Positions 34,392 through 43,836 of a stretch of DNA of 64,000 bases are shown here, piece after piece. Source of the DNA: JAODBQ01 sp047602055 (lineage in GTDB: Bacteria; Actinomycetota; Acidimicrobiia; Acidimicrobiales; Ilumatobacteraceae); NCBI GenBank assembly GCA_047602055.1, contig JASGIG010000001.1, positions 3,782,001 to 3,846,000 on the forward strand, given 5' to 3'. A program made the translations under genes and the position numbers. The notes under the pieces are model-generated. The model had not been told where the DNA came from, did not search any database, and was given only the letters and a program-made list of their open reading frames with translations. Numbering within the stretch: position 1 is the stretch's first letter; each line of letters begins with the position of its first letter.

Positions 34392-34889
34392 TCAGCTGGC
34401 GCGGGCGAGGTACGGCTTCCACGCGTCGGGGACGCGGGCGACGGACACCGTCACCCAGGCCAGCTCGCGCGGGGCGTGGGCCGGGCGGGCCAGGTCCATC
34501 CCCGCCTCGCCCGGCGTGCGGTCGCGCTTGCGCAGGTTGCACGGGCGGCACGCCGCAGCGACGTTCTCCCACTCGTGCCGGCCGCCGCGGGACCTCGGCA
34601 TGATGTGGTCGATCGAGTCGGCGACGTCACCGCAGTACTGGCAGGTGTGCGCGTCACGGGCGAACACGGCACGGCGCGACGACGCGGTGCGCCGGTGGTA
34701 CGGCACCTTGACGACGTAGCGCAGCCGGATCACCAGCGGGTTTGGCACCGAGATCGAGGCGGCGTGCAGTTCGGTGCCGTCGTCCTCGACGATGTCGGCC
34801 TTGTCGGCCAGGACGAGGCAGGCGGCCCGGCGGGAGGGCACGACGGAGAGCGGCTCGTACGTCGCATTGAGGACCAGCGCGCTCCGCAT
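34392..34889 (-). CDS. HNH endonuclease
   Basis: A 165-residue protein of the small actinobacterial HNH group that begins ALVLNATYEPLSVVPSRRA. The zinc/HNH site is RDAHTCQYCGDVADSIDHIM, then SRGGRHEWENVAAACRPCNLRK, with both CxxC pairs and the catalytic His. Such genes are often housekeeping-like in actinobacteria; the role is unknown. Promoter signals upstream were not clear. Confidence 0.85.
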   Translation of the reverse strand: MRSALVLNATYEPLSVVPSRRAACLVLADKADIVEDDGTELHAASISVPNPLVIRLRYVVKVPYHRRTASSRRAVFARDAHTCQYCGDVADSIDHIMPRSRGGRHEWENVAAACRPCNLRKRDRTPGEAGMDLARPAHAPRELAWVTVSVARVPDAWKPYLARAS

Positions 34890-34954
34890 GGGCCGGACCC
34901 TACTGATGCCTCACCGGCGCGTCGCACCGATTCACGGGCGCTTCACGGGCGTGT

Positions 34955-35185
34955 TCACCGGCGCAGCCGCTCCTGGTCCTGGCACCACGCCAGGTAGTGA
35001 AGCACATCGGCGGCCTCGATCGGGTGATCGACCGAGCCGTACTGGGTGACGAGCCGGAACCGCACGTAGTCGCGGGGCGGCACCGGCAGGAACGGCCGCC
35101 GGCGCCACCACCTCGGCGGCGTCGTGCGCCGCCACTGCCGCCACGCCGTCCCCCACAGCCGCGGATGGACGGCGACGGCGAGCAC
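34955..35185 (-). CDS. Small conserved basic protein, function unknown
   Basis: A 76-residue protein following the acyl-CoA dehydrogenase. It is rich in Trp and Arg (RLWGTAWRQWRR, PPRWWRRRPFLPVPPRDYVR), then FRLVTQYGS and a C-terminal ADVLHYLAWCQDQ. The layout resembles small actinobacterial proteins of unknown function that I recall, but no family name can be given. GTG 35185 is the likely start. It starts 15 bases after the dehydrogenase stop and is probably co-transcribed. Confidence 0.55.
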   Translation of the reverse strand: MLAVAVHPRLWGTAWRQWRRTTPPRWWRRRPFLPVPPRDYVRFRLVTQYGSVDHPIEAADVLHYLAWCQDQERLRR

Positions 35186-35199
35186 GACGCGAGCCAGGC

Positions 35200-36414
35200 T
35201 CAGCGCGGCTCCTTCGGCAGCCCGAGGACCATCTCGCCGACGATGTTGCGCTGGACCTGCGACGAGCCGGCGTAGATCGTCCCCGCCCGCGCGTTGAGGA
35301 ACGTGCCGACCCAGCTCCACGAGCTGTTCGGCGCGCCGGCATCGTCGGTGGAGAACGCCGACGACGGCCGCCGCCCGGTGGGCACGAGCGCCTCCGGGCC
35401 GAGGATGTCGACGGCGAGCTCGGTCACGAGCTTGTGGTACTCGCTCCAGTACAGCTTGCCGATCGCCGCGTCCGGACCGGGGTGGTGGCCCTTGAGGAAC
35501 TGCGTGAGGACGCGCATCCCGTTGTAGCGCATGATCTGGACCTGCCCGTAGGCCCACGCCAGGCGTTGGCGGATGACCGGGTCGTCGGCCTTGCCATGCT
35601 CCTTGGCCAGTGCCAGCAGCCGGTCGACCTCGGCCTGGAAGCGGATCGGGCCGGTGGCCGCGGCCTCGCCACGCTCGAAGCCGAGCAGGGTCATCGCCAC
35701 CGCCCAGCCGTTGTTCAGGCCGCCGACGATCTCGCCCTTCGGCGTGGTGGCGTCGGTGTAGAAGACCTCGTTGAACTCGCTCTCGCCGGAGATCATCTTG
35801 ATCGGGCGGACCTCGATGCCCGGCTGGCGCATGTCGACGAGCATGAACGAGATGCCCTTGTGCCGGGGCGCATCGGGATCGGTGCGCACGAGCGTGAAGA
35901 TGTGGTCGGCGAGATGGCCGGCCGACGTCCAGATCTTCTGGCCGTTGAGCACCCACTGGTCGCCGTCGAGCACGCCGCGCAAGCCGACGTTGGACAGGTC
36001 GCTGCCGGCGTTCGGCTCCGAGTAGCCCTGGCACCAGGTGTCCTCGCCGGACAGGATGCGCGGCAGGTAGCGCGCCTTCTGCTCGTCGGTCCCCCATCGC
36101 AGCAGGGTGTTGCCGAGCATCTGGATGCCGAACGCGTCGTTCGGGCCGCCCGTCGGGACGCCGGCCTTGACGAACTCCTCGGCGAGGATCACCTGCTCCA
36201 ACGCCGACAGCCCGCCGCCGCCGACCTCGGTCGGCCAGCCCGGGGCGAGGTAGCCGCCCTCGTAGAGGGTCGTGCGCCAGTTGGTGACGAAGTCGGTCAG
36301 CTCCTGGCCGTCGAGCTTGCCGATGCCGGCCCAGTTGATCGGCAGCTTCTCGGCGAGGAACGCCTGGACCTTCTCCCGGTACGCGTCGGCTTCGGCGGAG
36401 TACGTCGGATCCAT
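35200..36414 (-). CDS. Acyl-CoA dehydrogenase family protein
   Basis: FAD-dependent enzyme oxidising an acyl-CoA, 404 residues. Conserved features are CQGYSEPNAGSDLSNVGLRG (FAD and substrate), KIWTSAGHLADHIFTLVRT and FNEVFYTDATTPKGEIVGG. The end has RAGTIYAGSSQVQRNIVGEM, the usual FAD-binding C-terminus. The substrate is unknown; relatives often act in steroid or long-chain acyl degradation. ATG 36414 follows a hairpin. Confidence 0.88.
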   Translation of the reverse strand: MDPTYSAEADAYREKVQAFLAEKLPINWAGIGKLDGQELTDFVTNWRTTLYEGGYLAPGWPTEVGGGGLSALEQVILAEEFVKAGVPTGGPNDAFGIQMLGNTLLRWGTDEQKARYLPRILSGEDTWCQGYSEPNAGSDLSNVGLRGVLDGDQWVLNGQKIWTSAGHLADHIFTLVRTDPDAPRHKGISFMLVDMRQPGIEVRPIKMISGESEFNEVFYTDATTPKGEIVGGLNNGWAVAMTLLGFERGEAAATGPIRFQAEVDRLLALAKEHGKADDPVIRQRLAWAYGQVQIMRYNGMRVLTQFLKGHHPGPDAAIGKLYWSEYHKLVTELAVDILGPEALVPTGRRPSSAFSTDDAGAPNSSWSWVGTFLNARAGTIYAGSSQVQRNIVGEMVLGLPKEPR

Positions 36415-36549
36415 GCCTGCAAGGTAGCCCTTCGGGCTACCGGTGCGACGGGCTCGCTGGCGCTCGCGCCGCCGCCTGTCGGCGGTCCCTCGACGCACAG
36501 GGGCCAAAACGGCACCGCCCCGCGCCGGACGCGGCGCTCGTTCGTCGGC
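36415..36549. promoter_or_regulatory. Spacer with hairpins before the acyl-CoA dehydrogenase
   Basis: GGTAGCCC, a TTC loop and GGGCTACC (36423-36441) form a perfect 8-bp stem, nine bases upstream of the dehydrogenase ATG. It covers the position of a ribosome site. A second GC-rich palindromic segment (36492-36520) follows the glucokinase stop. They could terminate the upstream message or control translation; this is inference. Confidence 0.4.
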
Positions 36550-37398
36550 CTACAGGCGCAGATGGGCGAGGGCGGCGGCGCCGGTGAGCGGGGCCAGCGG
36601 GCCGAGGCCCGCGGGGACGACGCGGAAGCCGGTGGTGAACGGCAGCTTGGCCCGCTTGTCCAGCTCCTCCTGGGCGGCGTTGAAGAACGGCTCGCCGAAG
36701 CCCAGGCCCACCGACCCGCCGACCACCGCCAGGCGGAGATCGCAGATGGCCGCCAGCGAGGCCAGCGCCCGGCCCAGCAGCAGGCCGGTTCGTTCGACGA
36801 TCGCCAGCGGTGCTCGCTGCGGGGGGCGGCCGGTCTCCTGCTCGATCGCCGGGCCGCTGCAATAGGCCTCCAGGCAGCCGCGGCCACCGCACGTGCACGG
36901 CCGCCCGGCCGGCTCGACGACGATGTGCCCGAGGTGCCCGGCGTTGCCGAGCCGCCCGTGCAGCAGCCGCCCGCCGCTGACCAGTCCCCCGCCGACGCCA
37001 GTGCCCATCACCACGCCGACGAAGTCGCGCACGCCGACCGCGGCGCCACACCAGGCCTCGCCGAGCGCCAGCGCCTTGGCGTCGTTGTCGACGACGACCG
37101 GCAGCTGCGTCAGCTCCTCGACCTCGGCGGCGAGCGGGAAGCGCTGCCACGTCGGGATGTGCAGCGGCGACACCTCCCGACCATCGGGGTCCATCGGTCC
37201 ACCGCAGCCGACCCCGCAGCCGACGGGATCCGACGGCGCCGCCGCCAGCACCCGCAGGACGAGGCGGGCCAGCGCCGGCCAGACGTCGCGCGCCGGCGTG
37301 GCGATGCGGTCGCGTACGAGCACCGTGCCGTCCTCGTCGACGATCCCTGCGGCGAGCTTGGTGCCGCCGACGTCGATCGCGAGGTAGCAGCGGGTCAC
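36550..37398 (-). CDS. ROK-family glucokinase
   Basis: Sugar kinase of the ROK group, 282 residues. ATP-binding AIDVGGTKLAAGIVDEDG is at the N-terminus. The sugar region contains VVDNDAKALALGEAWCGA. The zinc motif is GHLGHIVVEPAGRPCTCGGRGCLEAYCSG with His and three Cys. Length and motifs fit glucokinase. GTG 37398 is chosen because the conserved strand starts directly after. It diverges from the MoxR operon. Confidence 0.85.
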   Translation of the reverse strand: MTRCYLAIDVGGTKLAAGIVDEDGTVLVRDRIATPARDVWPALARLVLRVLAAAPSDPVGCGVGCGGPMDPDGREVSPLHIPTWQRFPLAAEVEELTQLPVVVDNDAKALALGEAWCGAAVGVRDFVGVVMGTGVGGGLVSGGRLLHGRLGNAGHLGHIVVEPAGRPCTCGGRGCLEAYCSGPAIEQETGRPPQRAPLAIVERTGLLLGRALASLAAICDLRLAVVGGSVGLGFGEPFFNAAQEELDKRAKLPFTTGFRVVPAGLGPLAPLTGAAALAHLRL

Positions 37399-37481
37399 AG
37401 GCGGCGACCGTAGCCCTCGGCGACGCGCGGCCACCCTCGCCCGACGACGACGTGCGGCGGGTGACGTCTACCCTGGTCCGG

Positions 37482-38447
37482 GTGACGGCCCTCGAGTCCT
37501 CTCCTCCGCCGACCTTCGCGTCCCTGTTCGACGCGATCACGTCGAACGTCGCCACCGTCGTCCACGGCAAGAAGGAAGCGATCGACCTGGCGATCGTCTG
37601 CCTCCTCGCCGAGGGTCACCTGCTCATCGAGGACGTCCCCGGGGTCGGCAAGACCAGTCTCGCCAAGGCGATGGCCGCGTCGATCGACTGCACGTGGAAG
37701 CGCGTCCAGTTCACCCCCGACCTGCTGCCCGCCGACCTCGTCGGGGTGAGCATCTACCAGCGGGCCAACGAGGCGTTCGTGTTCCAGCCCGGGCCGCTGT
37801 TCGCCAACATCGTGCTCGCCGACGAGATCAACCGGGCGTCACCGAAGACGCAGTCGGCACTGCTCGAGTCGATGGAGGAGCGGCAGGTGTCCGCCGACGG
37901 GACGAGCCACAAGCTGCCGAGCCCGTTCATGGTGATCGCCACACAGAACCCTGTCGAGCAGGAGGGCACGTACCGCCTGCCGGAGAGCCAGCTCGACCGC
38001 TTTCTGATGCGCCTGTCGCTCGGCTACCCGCACCGCAACGCCGAGCTGGCGATCCTCGACTCGCACGGTTCGTCGAACGTGCTCGACGACATCCGCCCGG
38101 TGGTCAGCACCGCCGAGGTCCTCGGGTTGATCGCCGCGGTGCGCACCGTGCACCTCGCGCCGGCGTTGAAGGGCTACCTCGTCGACCTCGCCGAGGCCAG
38201 CCGCGCCCACCCGGCGCTGACGCTCGGCCTGTCGCCGCGGGCCACGCTGCAGCTGGCCAGGGCGACGCGCTCGCACGCCGCCGCGCGGGGCCGCGACTAC
38301 GCCACCCCGGACGACGCCAAGGCCGTCGCGCTCCCCGTGCTCGCCCATCGCGTCGTGCTCCGCCCGGAGGCCGCGGCACGCGGCGCCACCGGCGAGTCGG
38401 TGCTGCGCGAGCTCCTCGCGTCGGTGGCCGTCCCAGTGGGTCGCTGA
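37482..38447 (+). CDS. MoxR-family AAA ATPase
   Basis: Chaperone-like ATPase, usually working with DUF58 proteins. Walker A is DVPGVGKTSLAKAM, Walker B IVLADEINRASPKTQSALLE, and sensor 1 VIATQNPVEQEGTYRLPESQ. GTG 37482 is seven bases after TACCCT (37469-37474), supporting a leaderless start; an upstream in-frame start at 37452 is less likely. It begins a three-gene operon with DUF58 and a transglutaminase protein. Confidence 0.9.
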   Translation: MTALESSPPPTFASLFDAITSNVATVVHGKKEAIDLAIVCLLAEGHLLIEDVPGVGKTSLAKAMAASIDCTWKRVQFTPDLLPADLVGVSIYQRANEAFVFQPGPLFANIVLADEINRASPKTQSALLESMEERQVSADGTSHKLPSPFMVIATQNPVEQEGTYRLPESQLDRFLMRLSLGYPHRNAELAILDSHGSSNVLDDIRPVVSTAEVLGLIAAVRTVHLAPALKGYLVDLAEASRAHPALTLGLSPRATLQLARATRSHAAARGRDYATPDDAKAVALPVLAHRVVLRPEAAARGATGESVLRELLASVAVPVGR

Positions 38448-39593
38448 GTGCTCACCCGCCACGGGTGGACGGCGCTGGTCGCCAGCGTCGCGGCGTTCGC
38501 CATCGGGCGCACGTTCGGGCTCGTCGAGCTGTACGTCCTCGGCGCCGGCCTCGCCGCCGCGGTGGTCATGGCCGTCGTCGTCGTCCGCCGGCGGCTGGCC
38601 GAGGTGCGCGTCCGACGCGTGGTGCGGCCGTCGACGGTGGCCGTCGACGAGCAGGCCCGCGTCGACATCCGGGTCAGCAACGTCGACCGCCGCGGCACGC
38701 CGCACCTGCTGCTGTGGGAGCCGGTCGGTGACAGCGGCGGCGCGCCGATGCAGCTCGCCGGCCTCGCGCCCGGCGAGTCGGCGAGCGCCGCCTACCGCGT
38801 GCCCACCCACCGGCGCGGCGTGCTCGTCGCCGGGCCGCTGCGCGCCTCGCGCCGCGACGTCCTCGGCCTCGCCTCGCGCACGTACGTGCTCGCCGGCTCC
38901 GAGGACGTGCTGGTCGTCCCCCAGCACGTCCACCTGCCGTTCCCCGACGCCGGCTCGGCCGGGCGCCTCGGCCAGCACCTGCGGATGAGGGCGTGGGGCC
39001 AGACCGGCGGCGAGTTCCACTCGCTGCGCGAGTACGCGCCCGGCGACGACCTGCGGCGGATCAACTGGAAGGCGTCGGCCCGGTCGGAGGATCTCGTCGT
39101 GCGCGAGACCGCGCTCGAAGGTGTCCGTCGCTGCACGGTCGTGCTCGACACCAGCGCCACCCAGTACGACGCCGACTCGTTCGAGCGCGCCGTGTCCGCC
39201 GCGGCGAGCGTGACGATGAGCTCGGCCGCCGCCGGCATCGGCACCCGTCTCGTCGCCCCGGGGATCGACCTGCGCGGGCCGGAGGTCGCCGGCAACGCGC
39301 TGCGCTGGCTGGCCACGATCGAGCCGGGCGCGGCGACCGCCGAGCAGGGTTCGGCGGGGCGCGGCCCGACCGAGGGCATCGGCGTCGTCGTGCTCGTCAC
39401 CGGGTCGGCGTCCAGCCCCGCCGTGGCCGTCGCCCGAGGCTCGCTGACGCCCGACGAGGCGCTCGTCGTCGCCGCCGCCGGCGGTGCGGTCACCGGTGGT
39501 GCCGGGATGACCGTCGACGCCTCCTCGATCGCCGCCCTGATCGACAGCTGGACGGCGCTCGTCGTCGGCAATCGCAGCAAGGTGACGGCGTGA
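38448..39593 (+). CDS. DUF58 domain protein
   Basis: A 381-residue membrane protein with two N-terminal spans (about residues 8-45). The DUF58 signature is FHSLREYAPGDDLRRINWKASAR (FxxLReYxxGDxxRxIdWkasAR), followed by CTVVLDTSAT, like a degenerate vWA metal site. GTG 38448 directly follows the moxR stop. Partners in other bacteria assist envelope or secreted enzyme assembly. Element B copy 4 begins right after the stop. Confidence 0.88.
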   Translation: MLTRHGWTALVASVAAFAIGRTFGLVELYVLGAGLAAAVVMAVVVVRRRLAEVRVRRVVRPSTVAVDEQARVDIRVSNVDRRGTPHLLLWEPVGDSGGAPMQLAGLAPGESASAAYRVPTHRRGVLVAGPLRASRRDVLGLASRTYVLAGSEDVLVVPQHVHLPFPDAGSAGRLGQHLRMRAWGQTGGEFHSLREYAPGDDLRRINWKASARSEDLVVRETALEGVRRCTVVLDTSATQYDADSFERAVSAAASVTMSSAAAGIGTRLVAPGIDLRGPEVAGNALRWLATIEPGAATAEQGSAGRGPTEGIGVVVLVTGSASSPAVAVARGSLTPDEALVVAAAGGAVTGGAGMTVDASSIAALIDSWTALVVGNRSKVTA

Positions 39594-39677
39594 ACGAGCG
39601 CAGCGAGCCAACGCCGGGACGGCCGCGCGACCGCCAGGGAGCCGGACGCCGACGGGGCACGGGGGCGCAGCCCCCGG
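39594..39677 (+). repeat. Element B, copy 4 (DUF58/transglutaminase junction)
   Basis: It contains GAGCGCAGCGAG, GCGACCGCCAGGGAGCC and GGGGGCGCAGCCCCC. AGGTGACGGCGTGA is duplicated exactly on both sides (39580-39593 and 39678-39691). The left copy ends DUF58 and the right contains the GTG start of the next gene. An inverted CGGCGT/ACGCCG pair lies around the GAGCGCAGCGAG loop. Confidence 0.85.
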
Positions 39678-39687
39678 AGGTGACGGC

Positions 39688-41985
39688 GTGACGACCACCG
39701 GCGCCCCGCCCCGGCCGACGGCACCACAGCCGCCTTCGTCGGACACCGTCGAGCTACGCCAGCGCAGCGAGCCGCGCCGCGCGCTGACCGACCCCGCCGG
39801 CACGATCGCGGTGACGATGCTGTCGATCGTCACGGCCATCGGCCTGTGCCGGCTGTTCCCGGACTGGGCGTACCTGCGCCAGCTGCTGACGGTGGTGATC
39901 GGCGTGCACGCCGCCGCCGCCGTGCTGCGCGTCGTGCGCGTGCGCGCGTGGATCGCCCTGCCACTCGTGCTGCTCGTCGGGCTGACCCTGCTGTCGGTCG
40001 TCTACTACCGCGAGACCACCCGGTTCCTGCTGCCCACCGGCGACACGATCGACTTCATCCGCGCCGACCTGCGCCTGGTGTGGCGGCAGTTCCCGACCGC
40101 CGTCGCCCCCGTCCCCAGCCAGGGCAGCTTCGCGATGGCCGCGGCCGCGCTGCTCGCGGCGTGCGCGCTGCTCGCCGACACGTTCGCGTTCCGGGCGTTC
40201 GGACGCGCCGAGGCGGTGGTGCCCGCCGGCGTCGTGTTCGTCTTCACGTCCGCCCTCGGCACCGACCGCAACCGCATCGTCGTGTCCGCACTGTGGATCG
40301 GCGCGGCGATCGTCGTCATCGCCGTACTGCGCTTCTCCCACGCCCGGGAGGACGCGGCGTGGATGGGCGCCGGGCGGCGAACGATCGGGTCGGTCCTGCC
40401 GGCGACGCTGGCCTGCGCGACGATCGCCGCCGTCGCCGCGGGCCTCCTCGCCCCGCGGCTGCCCGGCGCCACCAGCGGGGCGCTGTTCGACACCCACAAC
40501 CAGGGCAGCGACGCCACCCAGGTGCTCAACCCCCTCGTCGACATCCGCTCGCACCTCATCCAGCGGGCCAACGTGCAGGTGTTCACCGTCCAGGCGACTG
40601 CGCCGGCGTACTGGCGGGAGATCGCGCTGGAGACGTTCGACGGCACCCAGTGGACGCCGACCGACGGCGAGCCCCTGCGGCCCGCCACCGGCGAGCTGGC
40701 CGATGTCGGCGCCGGGACACCGATCGACCAGACCATCACGATCGCGGGCCTCGGGGGCAAGCTCGTCCCCGCGGCGTTCGCCGCGGGGACGACCTCGACC
40801 GACGGGCTGCTGTTCGCCGACGACACGCAGACCGTCGTGCTCGACAGCGACGTCCTCAGCCGCGGGCAGGTGATCCAGCTGACCTCGGTGCGCACCGATC
40901 CGTCACCCGACCAGCTCCGCCTGGCCACCGTCAGCGCCGCGCCGCGCCGCGAGCTGTACCAGCTGCCGTCGAGCTTCCCCGACGAGGCCCTCGGGTTGGC
41001 CGAGGACGTCACCGCGGCGGCGACGAACCCGTACGACAAGATGATCGCCCTGCAGGACTGGTTCCGCAACAACTTCACCTACGACCTGTCCGTGCAGGCC
41101 GGCAACAGCGACGACGCGATCCGCAACTTCCTGCGCATCAGGCGCGGCTATTGCGAGCAGTTCTCGGCGACGTTCGCGGCGATGGCCCGGTCGCTCGGCA
41201 TCCCCGCCCGCGTCGCCGTCGGCTTCACGCCCGGCGAGCTGGGCGACGATGGGCTGTACCACGTGTACGACCGCCATGCTCACGCCTGGCCGGAGGTGTG
41301 GTTCGACGGCTTCGGCTGGATCAGCTTCGAGCCGACGCCCGGCCGCGGCGAGCCAGGCGCCGAGAGCCACACCGGGGTCGCCGCCGCGCAGGACGCCACG
41401 CCCGCGTCAGCCGGCAGCGGCGACGGTGTCGGACAGGCGGCGACGCCGTCGACGCTGGCGCCGACGTTGGTGCCCCGCCCGGTGAACCCCGAGGCCGGCG
41501 CATCGACGACGTCGACGCTGGCGCCGGCGATCGGCGCCGCTGGCGGCACGAGCGACGGCACGCCGTGGCTCGTCGGCGTGGCGCTCGTCGCGGCGATCGC
41601 CGCCTGGGCGCTGTGGATGCCGCGCCTGGCCCGCTCCTGGGGCCGCCACGGTCGAGCGGTCACCGCCGCCGACCGCGTGAGCGCGGCATGGCGCCGCGCC
41701 TGCGGCGTGCTGCGCGTCGCCGGCGCGCCCGGCGCTGCGGGCACGACGCCGATGGAGTACTCCCGCATCGTCGAGACCGAGATCGGCCTCGACCCCCGCA
41801 TCGTCGGCGAGCTGGCCCGCAACGTCACCCGCGCCGTCTACGCCCCCGGCGGCGTCGACGACATGGTCGCGGCGCGCAGCGAGCAGCTCGAGCACCAGAT
41901 CGACGAGCTCTGCCAACCGATGATCCCCTGGACCACGAGGGTTCTGGCGAGGATCGACCCGCGGGTGGCACGAGCCACCGGCTGA
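39688..41985 (+). CDS. TgpA-like membrane transglutaminase-domain protein
   Basis: A 765-residue protein with an N-terminal block of about six membrane spans (residues 30-260). The external transglutaminase core has RRGYCEQFSATFAAMARSLG (catalytic Cys), VAVGFTPGEL, HAHAWPEVWFDGFGWISFEP (His and Asp). A further span (WLVGVALVAAIAAWALW) precedes a DUF4129-like cytoplasmic tail. It forms an operon with MoxR and DUF58, a conserved set thought to act on cell-surface proteins. Confidence 0.88.
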   Translation: MTTTGAPPRPTAPQPPSSDTVELRQRSEPRRALTDPAGTIAVTMLSIVTAIGLCRLFPDWAYLRQLLTVVIGVHAAAAVLRVVRVRAWIALPLVLLVGLTLLSVVYYRETTRFLLPTGDTIDFIRADLRLVWRQFPTAVAPVPSQGSFAMAAAALLAACALLADTFAFRAFGRAEAVVPAGVVFVFTSALGTDRNRIVVSALWIGAAIVVIAVLRFSHAREDAAWMGAGRRTIGSVLPATLACATIAAVAAGLLAPRLPGATSGALFDTHNQGSDATQVLNPLVDIRSHLIQRANVQVFTVQATAPAYWREIALETFDGTQWTPTDGEPLRPATGELADVGAGTPIDQTITIAGLGGKLVPAAFAAGTTSTDGLLFADDTQTVVLDSDVLSRGQVIQLTSVRTDPSPDQLRLATVSAAPRRELYQLPSSFPDEALGLAEDVTAAATNPYDKMIALQDWFRNNFTYDLSVQAGNSDDAIRNFLRIRRGYCEQFSATFAAMARSLGIPARVAVGFTPGELGDDGLYHVYDRHAHAWPEVWFDGFGWISFEPTPGRGEPGAESHTGVAAAQDATPASAGSGDGVGQAATPSTLAPTLVPRPVNPEAGASTTSTLAPAIGAAGGTSDGTPWLVGVALVAAIAAWALWMPRLARSWGRHGRAVTAADRVSAAWRRACGVLRVAGAPGAAGTTPMEYSRIVETEIGLDPRIVGELARNVTRAVYAPGGVDDMVAARSEQLEHQIDELCQPMIPWTTRVLARIDPRVARATG

Positions 41986-41994
41986 GCACCGGCC

Positions 41995-42954
41995 TCAGAG
42001 GACTCGTCGCAGCTGCTGCTCTGCGTCGACGGCTCGGTCGGACATGGCGACCGCGGCGGCGGACCCGTGGTTGGCGAGCACCCACGGCAGGTACTGGGTG
42101 TTGATCTGGACGGTTGCGTACCAGTAGCCGACGTCGACGAGTCGCCGATCGAGGGGCTGGCCGAGTCGGGCCTCGAGACAGGCGAGGTAGGTCGTCAGGG
42201 CCGCTGATCCTGGTTCGGCGACGTTGGCGAGGTCGACGAGCATCGGGCCGATGCGGGCGTTCGCCCAGTCGAGGAGGACGGCGGTTCCGTCGTCCGCGAC
42301 GAGGACGTTGCCGGCGTGCACGTCGCCGTGGAGCAGGCATCGGGGCAGCGTTCGAAGGGCGCGCTCGATCGCCTCGCTCCTGGCGAGGTGGCGAGTGCGG
42401 GCAGTGAGCTCGCTGATGACGCCCGGATCGATGCCGGGCGTCCCGGCGATCTCACCGGTCACGTAGATCCCGGCCAGGTGCGCGAACCAGCTCGCCGTGA
42501 TCTCGACGATCGGCGGCTCACTGACGTCGATGGTGCTGGCATGGAGGTCGGCGAGGTCGGCGAACAGGGTGAGGGGGAGGTCGGTCGCGCCCGACGCTGC
42601 AACACCGTCGACGAACGGCGTGACGATCCACGCCGGTTCGAGTGGGCCGGGCGGGTGCGCGCCGGTGACCGGTGTGAGGAAGTCGCCGTCGACGAGACGT
42701 GGGACGGCGCGCAGTTCGGTTGCGAGCGGAGCGAGCCGGCTGAGTGCGACGAACTCCGCGCACCACGTGAGCTTCAGCACGAGTGCCGCTCGGAACGAGC
42801 CGGCGTCGACGGTGAATCGCTGGAGCAGCGCCGCCTGGGTGCCCCCATGCAGGACGGCACCGGCCTGGACGTCGACGGCCCCCGGCGCGACGCCGGCCGC
42901 AGAGGCCCAGCGCACGGCGGCGCGCCGCATCAGCTCCTCGACGTTCACGTTCAC
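41995..42954 (-). CDS. Aminoglycoside-phosphotransferase-fold kinase
   Basis: A 319-residue APH-family protein. The catalytic loop is CLLHGDVHAGNVLVADDGT and the metal-binding segment AVLLDWANARIGPMLVDLA. The N-lobe is weakly conserved. It may phosphorylate a metabolite; antibiotic resistance is not implied. Its start overlaps the methyltransferase end by four bases, forming a two-gene unit. It converges on the transglutaminase gene. Confidence 0.75.
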   Translation of the reverse strand: MNVNVEELMRRAAVRWASAAGVAPGAVDVQAGAVLHGGTQAALLQRFTVDAGSFRAALVLKLTWCAEFVALSRLAPLATELRAVPRLVDGDFLTPVTGAHPPGPLEPAWIVTPFVDGVAASGATDLPLTLFADLADLHASTIDVSEPPIVEITASWFAHLAGIYVTGEIAGTPGIDPGVISELTARTRHLARSEAIERALRTLPRCLLHGDVHAGNVLVADDGTAVLLDWANARIGPMLVDLANVAEPGSAALTTYLACLEARLGQPLDRRLVDVGYWYATVQINTQYLPWVLANHGSAAAVAMSDRAVDAEQQLRRVL

Positions 42955-43751
42955 GACTGCGTCCAGGCGCGCGGTCGTCGAGCGATCAGCGCGACGTCGG
43001 TGCGCCGCGTCGGCGCAGCCGTCCCGTTCCCGAGGATCGGCCCCAACAGGTCACGCGCCGCAGACTCGAACGCCGTTCGGCGGTCGCCGAGCCGGTCCAG
43101 CACCCACGCGTGGGAGTACAGGAACCCGACCGCGGACCCGACGTCCAGCGGCTCGACGGAAACCTCGACCCGGATCGTGTCGACCTCGCTGAACGGTGAA
43201 CTGCGGAGCGTGGCGGCGTGCTCGGTCAGCGAGCCTGCAGGGCTGTGCAGGCTCGGCCCTGGCGCCACGTGATCGAGGAGCGACCACAGCGCGCCGATCG
43301 CCGCCCGTTCCGGTGGGTTCGGCACGGCTTCTGATGCGATCACCACGACCGCCACGCTGGCGGGGACATCGGCGGCGATCCGCTCGAGCAGGATGTTGTG
43401 AGGCTGCATCCAATGAAACGACGTCCCGAACGTGATGCAGGCAGGTTCGCCGAGATTCGTCCACACGACCTGGTGGGCGTCGGCGCACAGCCACGTCGTG
43501 TTCGTCAGGCCGGCCGCGGCGGCACGTCGACGGGCCTCGGCGAGCATGTCCGATTCGATGTCGATCGCGGTGACGTGTCCCACCGTGCCTGCGAGAGCCA
43601 GCGCCACCGTCCCCGGGCCGCTCCCGACGTCCACGACCTGGGCGCTCCTGTCGAGGCCAACGGAGTCGACGAGCTGGCGCACGAGTGCTGCACAAGGCCG
43701 CCAGCGGTGTTCGCCGTAGAACCTCGGTGTCTCGCCTCCGTACGCCGTCAC
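42951..43751 (-). CDS. Class I SAM-dependent methyltransferase
   Basis: SAM-binding motif QVVDVGSGPGTVALALAG is followed by VTAIDIESDMLAEA and WLCADAHQVVW. The latter FGTSFHWMQ is typical of small-molecule methyltransferases of the UbiE-like set. GTG 43751 (VTAYGGETPRFYG) is preferred; an in-frame GTG at 43799 would add 16 residues. The substrate is unknown. It is coupled to the APH-like gene. Confidence 0.75.
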   Translation of the reverse strand: MTAYGGETPRFYGEHRWRPCAALVRQLVDSVGLDRSAQVVDVGSGPGTVALALAGTVGHVTAIDIESDMLAEARRRAAAAGLTNTTWLCADAHQVVWTNLGEPACITFGTSFHWMQPHNILLERIAADVPASVAVVVIASEAVPNPPERAAIGALWSLLDHVAPGPSLHSPAGSLTEHAATLRSSPFSEVDTIRVEVSVEPLDVGSAVGFLYSHAWVLDRLGDRRTAFESAARDLLGPILGNGTAAPTRRTDVALIARRPRAWTQS

Positions 43752-43836
43752 AGTTCTGGCAACGCTACGCCTCGGCGCTCTCACGATCGCCCCGAGCACC
43801 GACCCTGTCGCCCGGCAGTCCCTCCTCGATCAGCCG

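Noticed and set aside
41995..42954. Antibiotic-resistance phosphotransferase
   Set aside because: Only the generic APH catalytic motifs are present; nothing in the context or sequence points to an antibiotic substrate.
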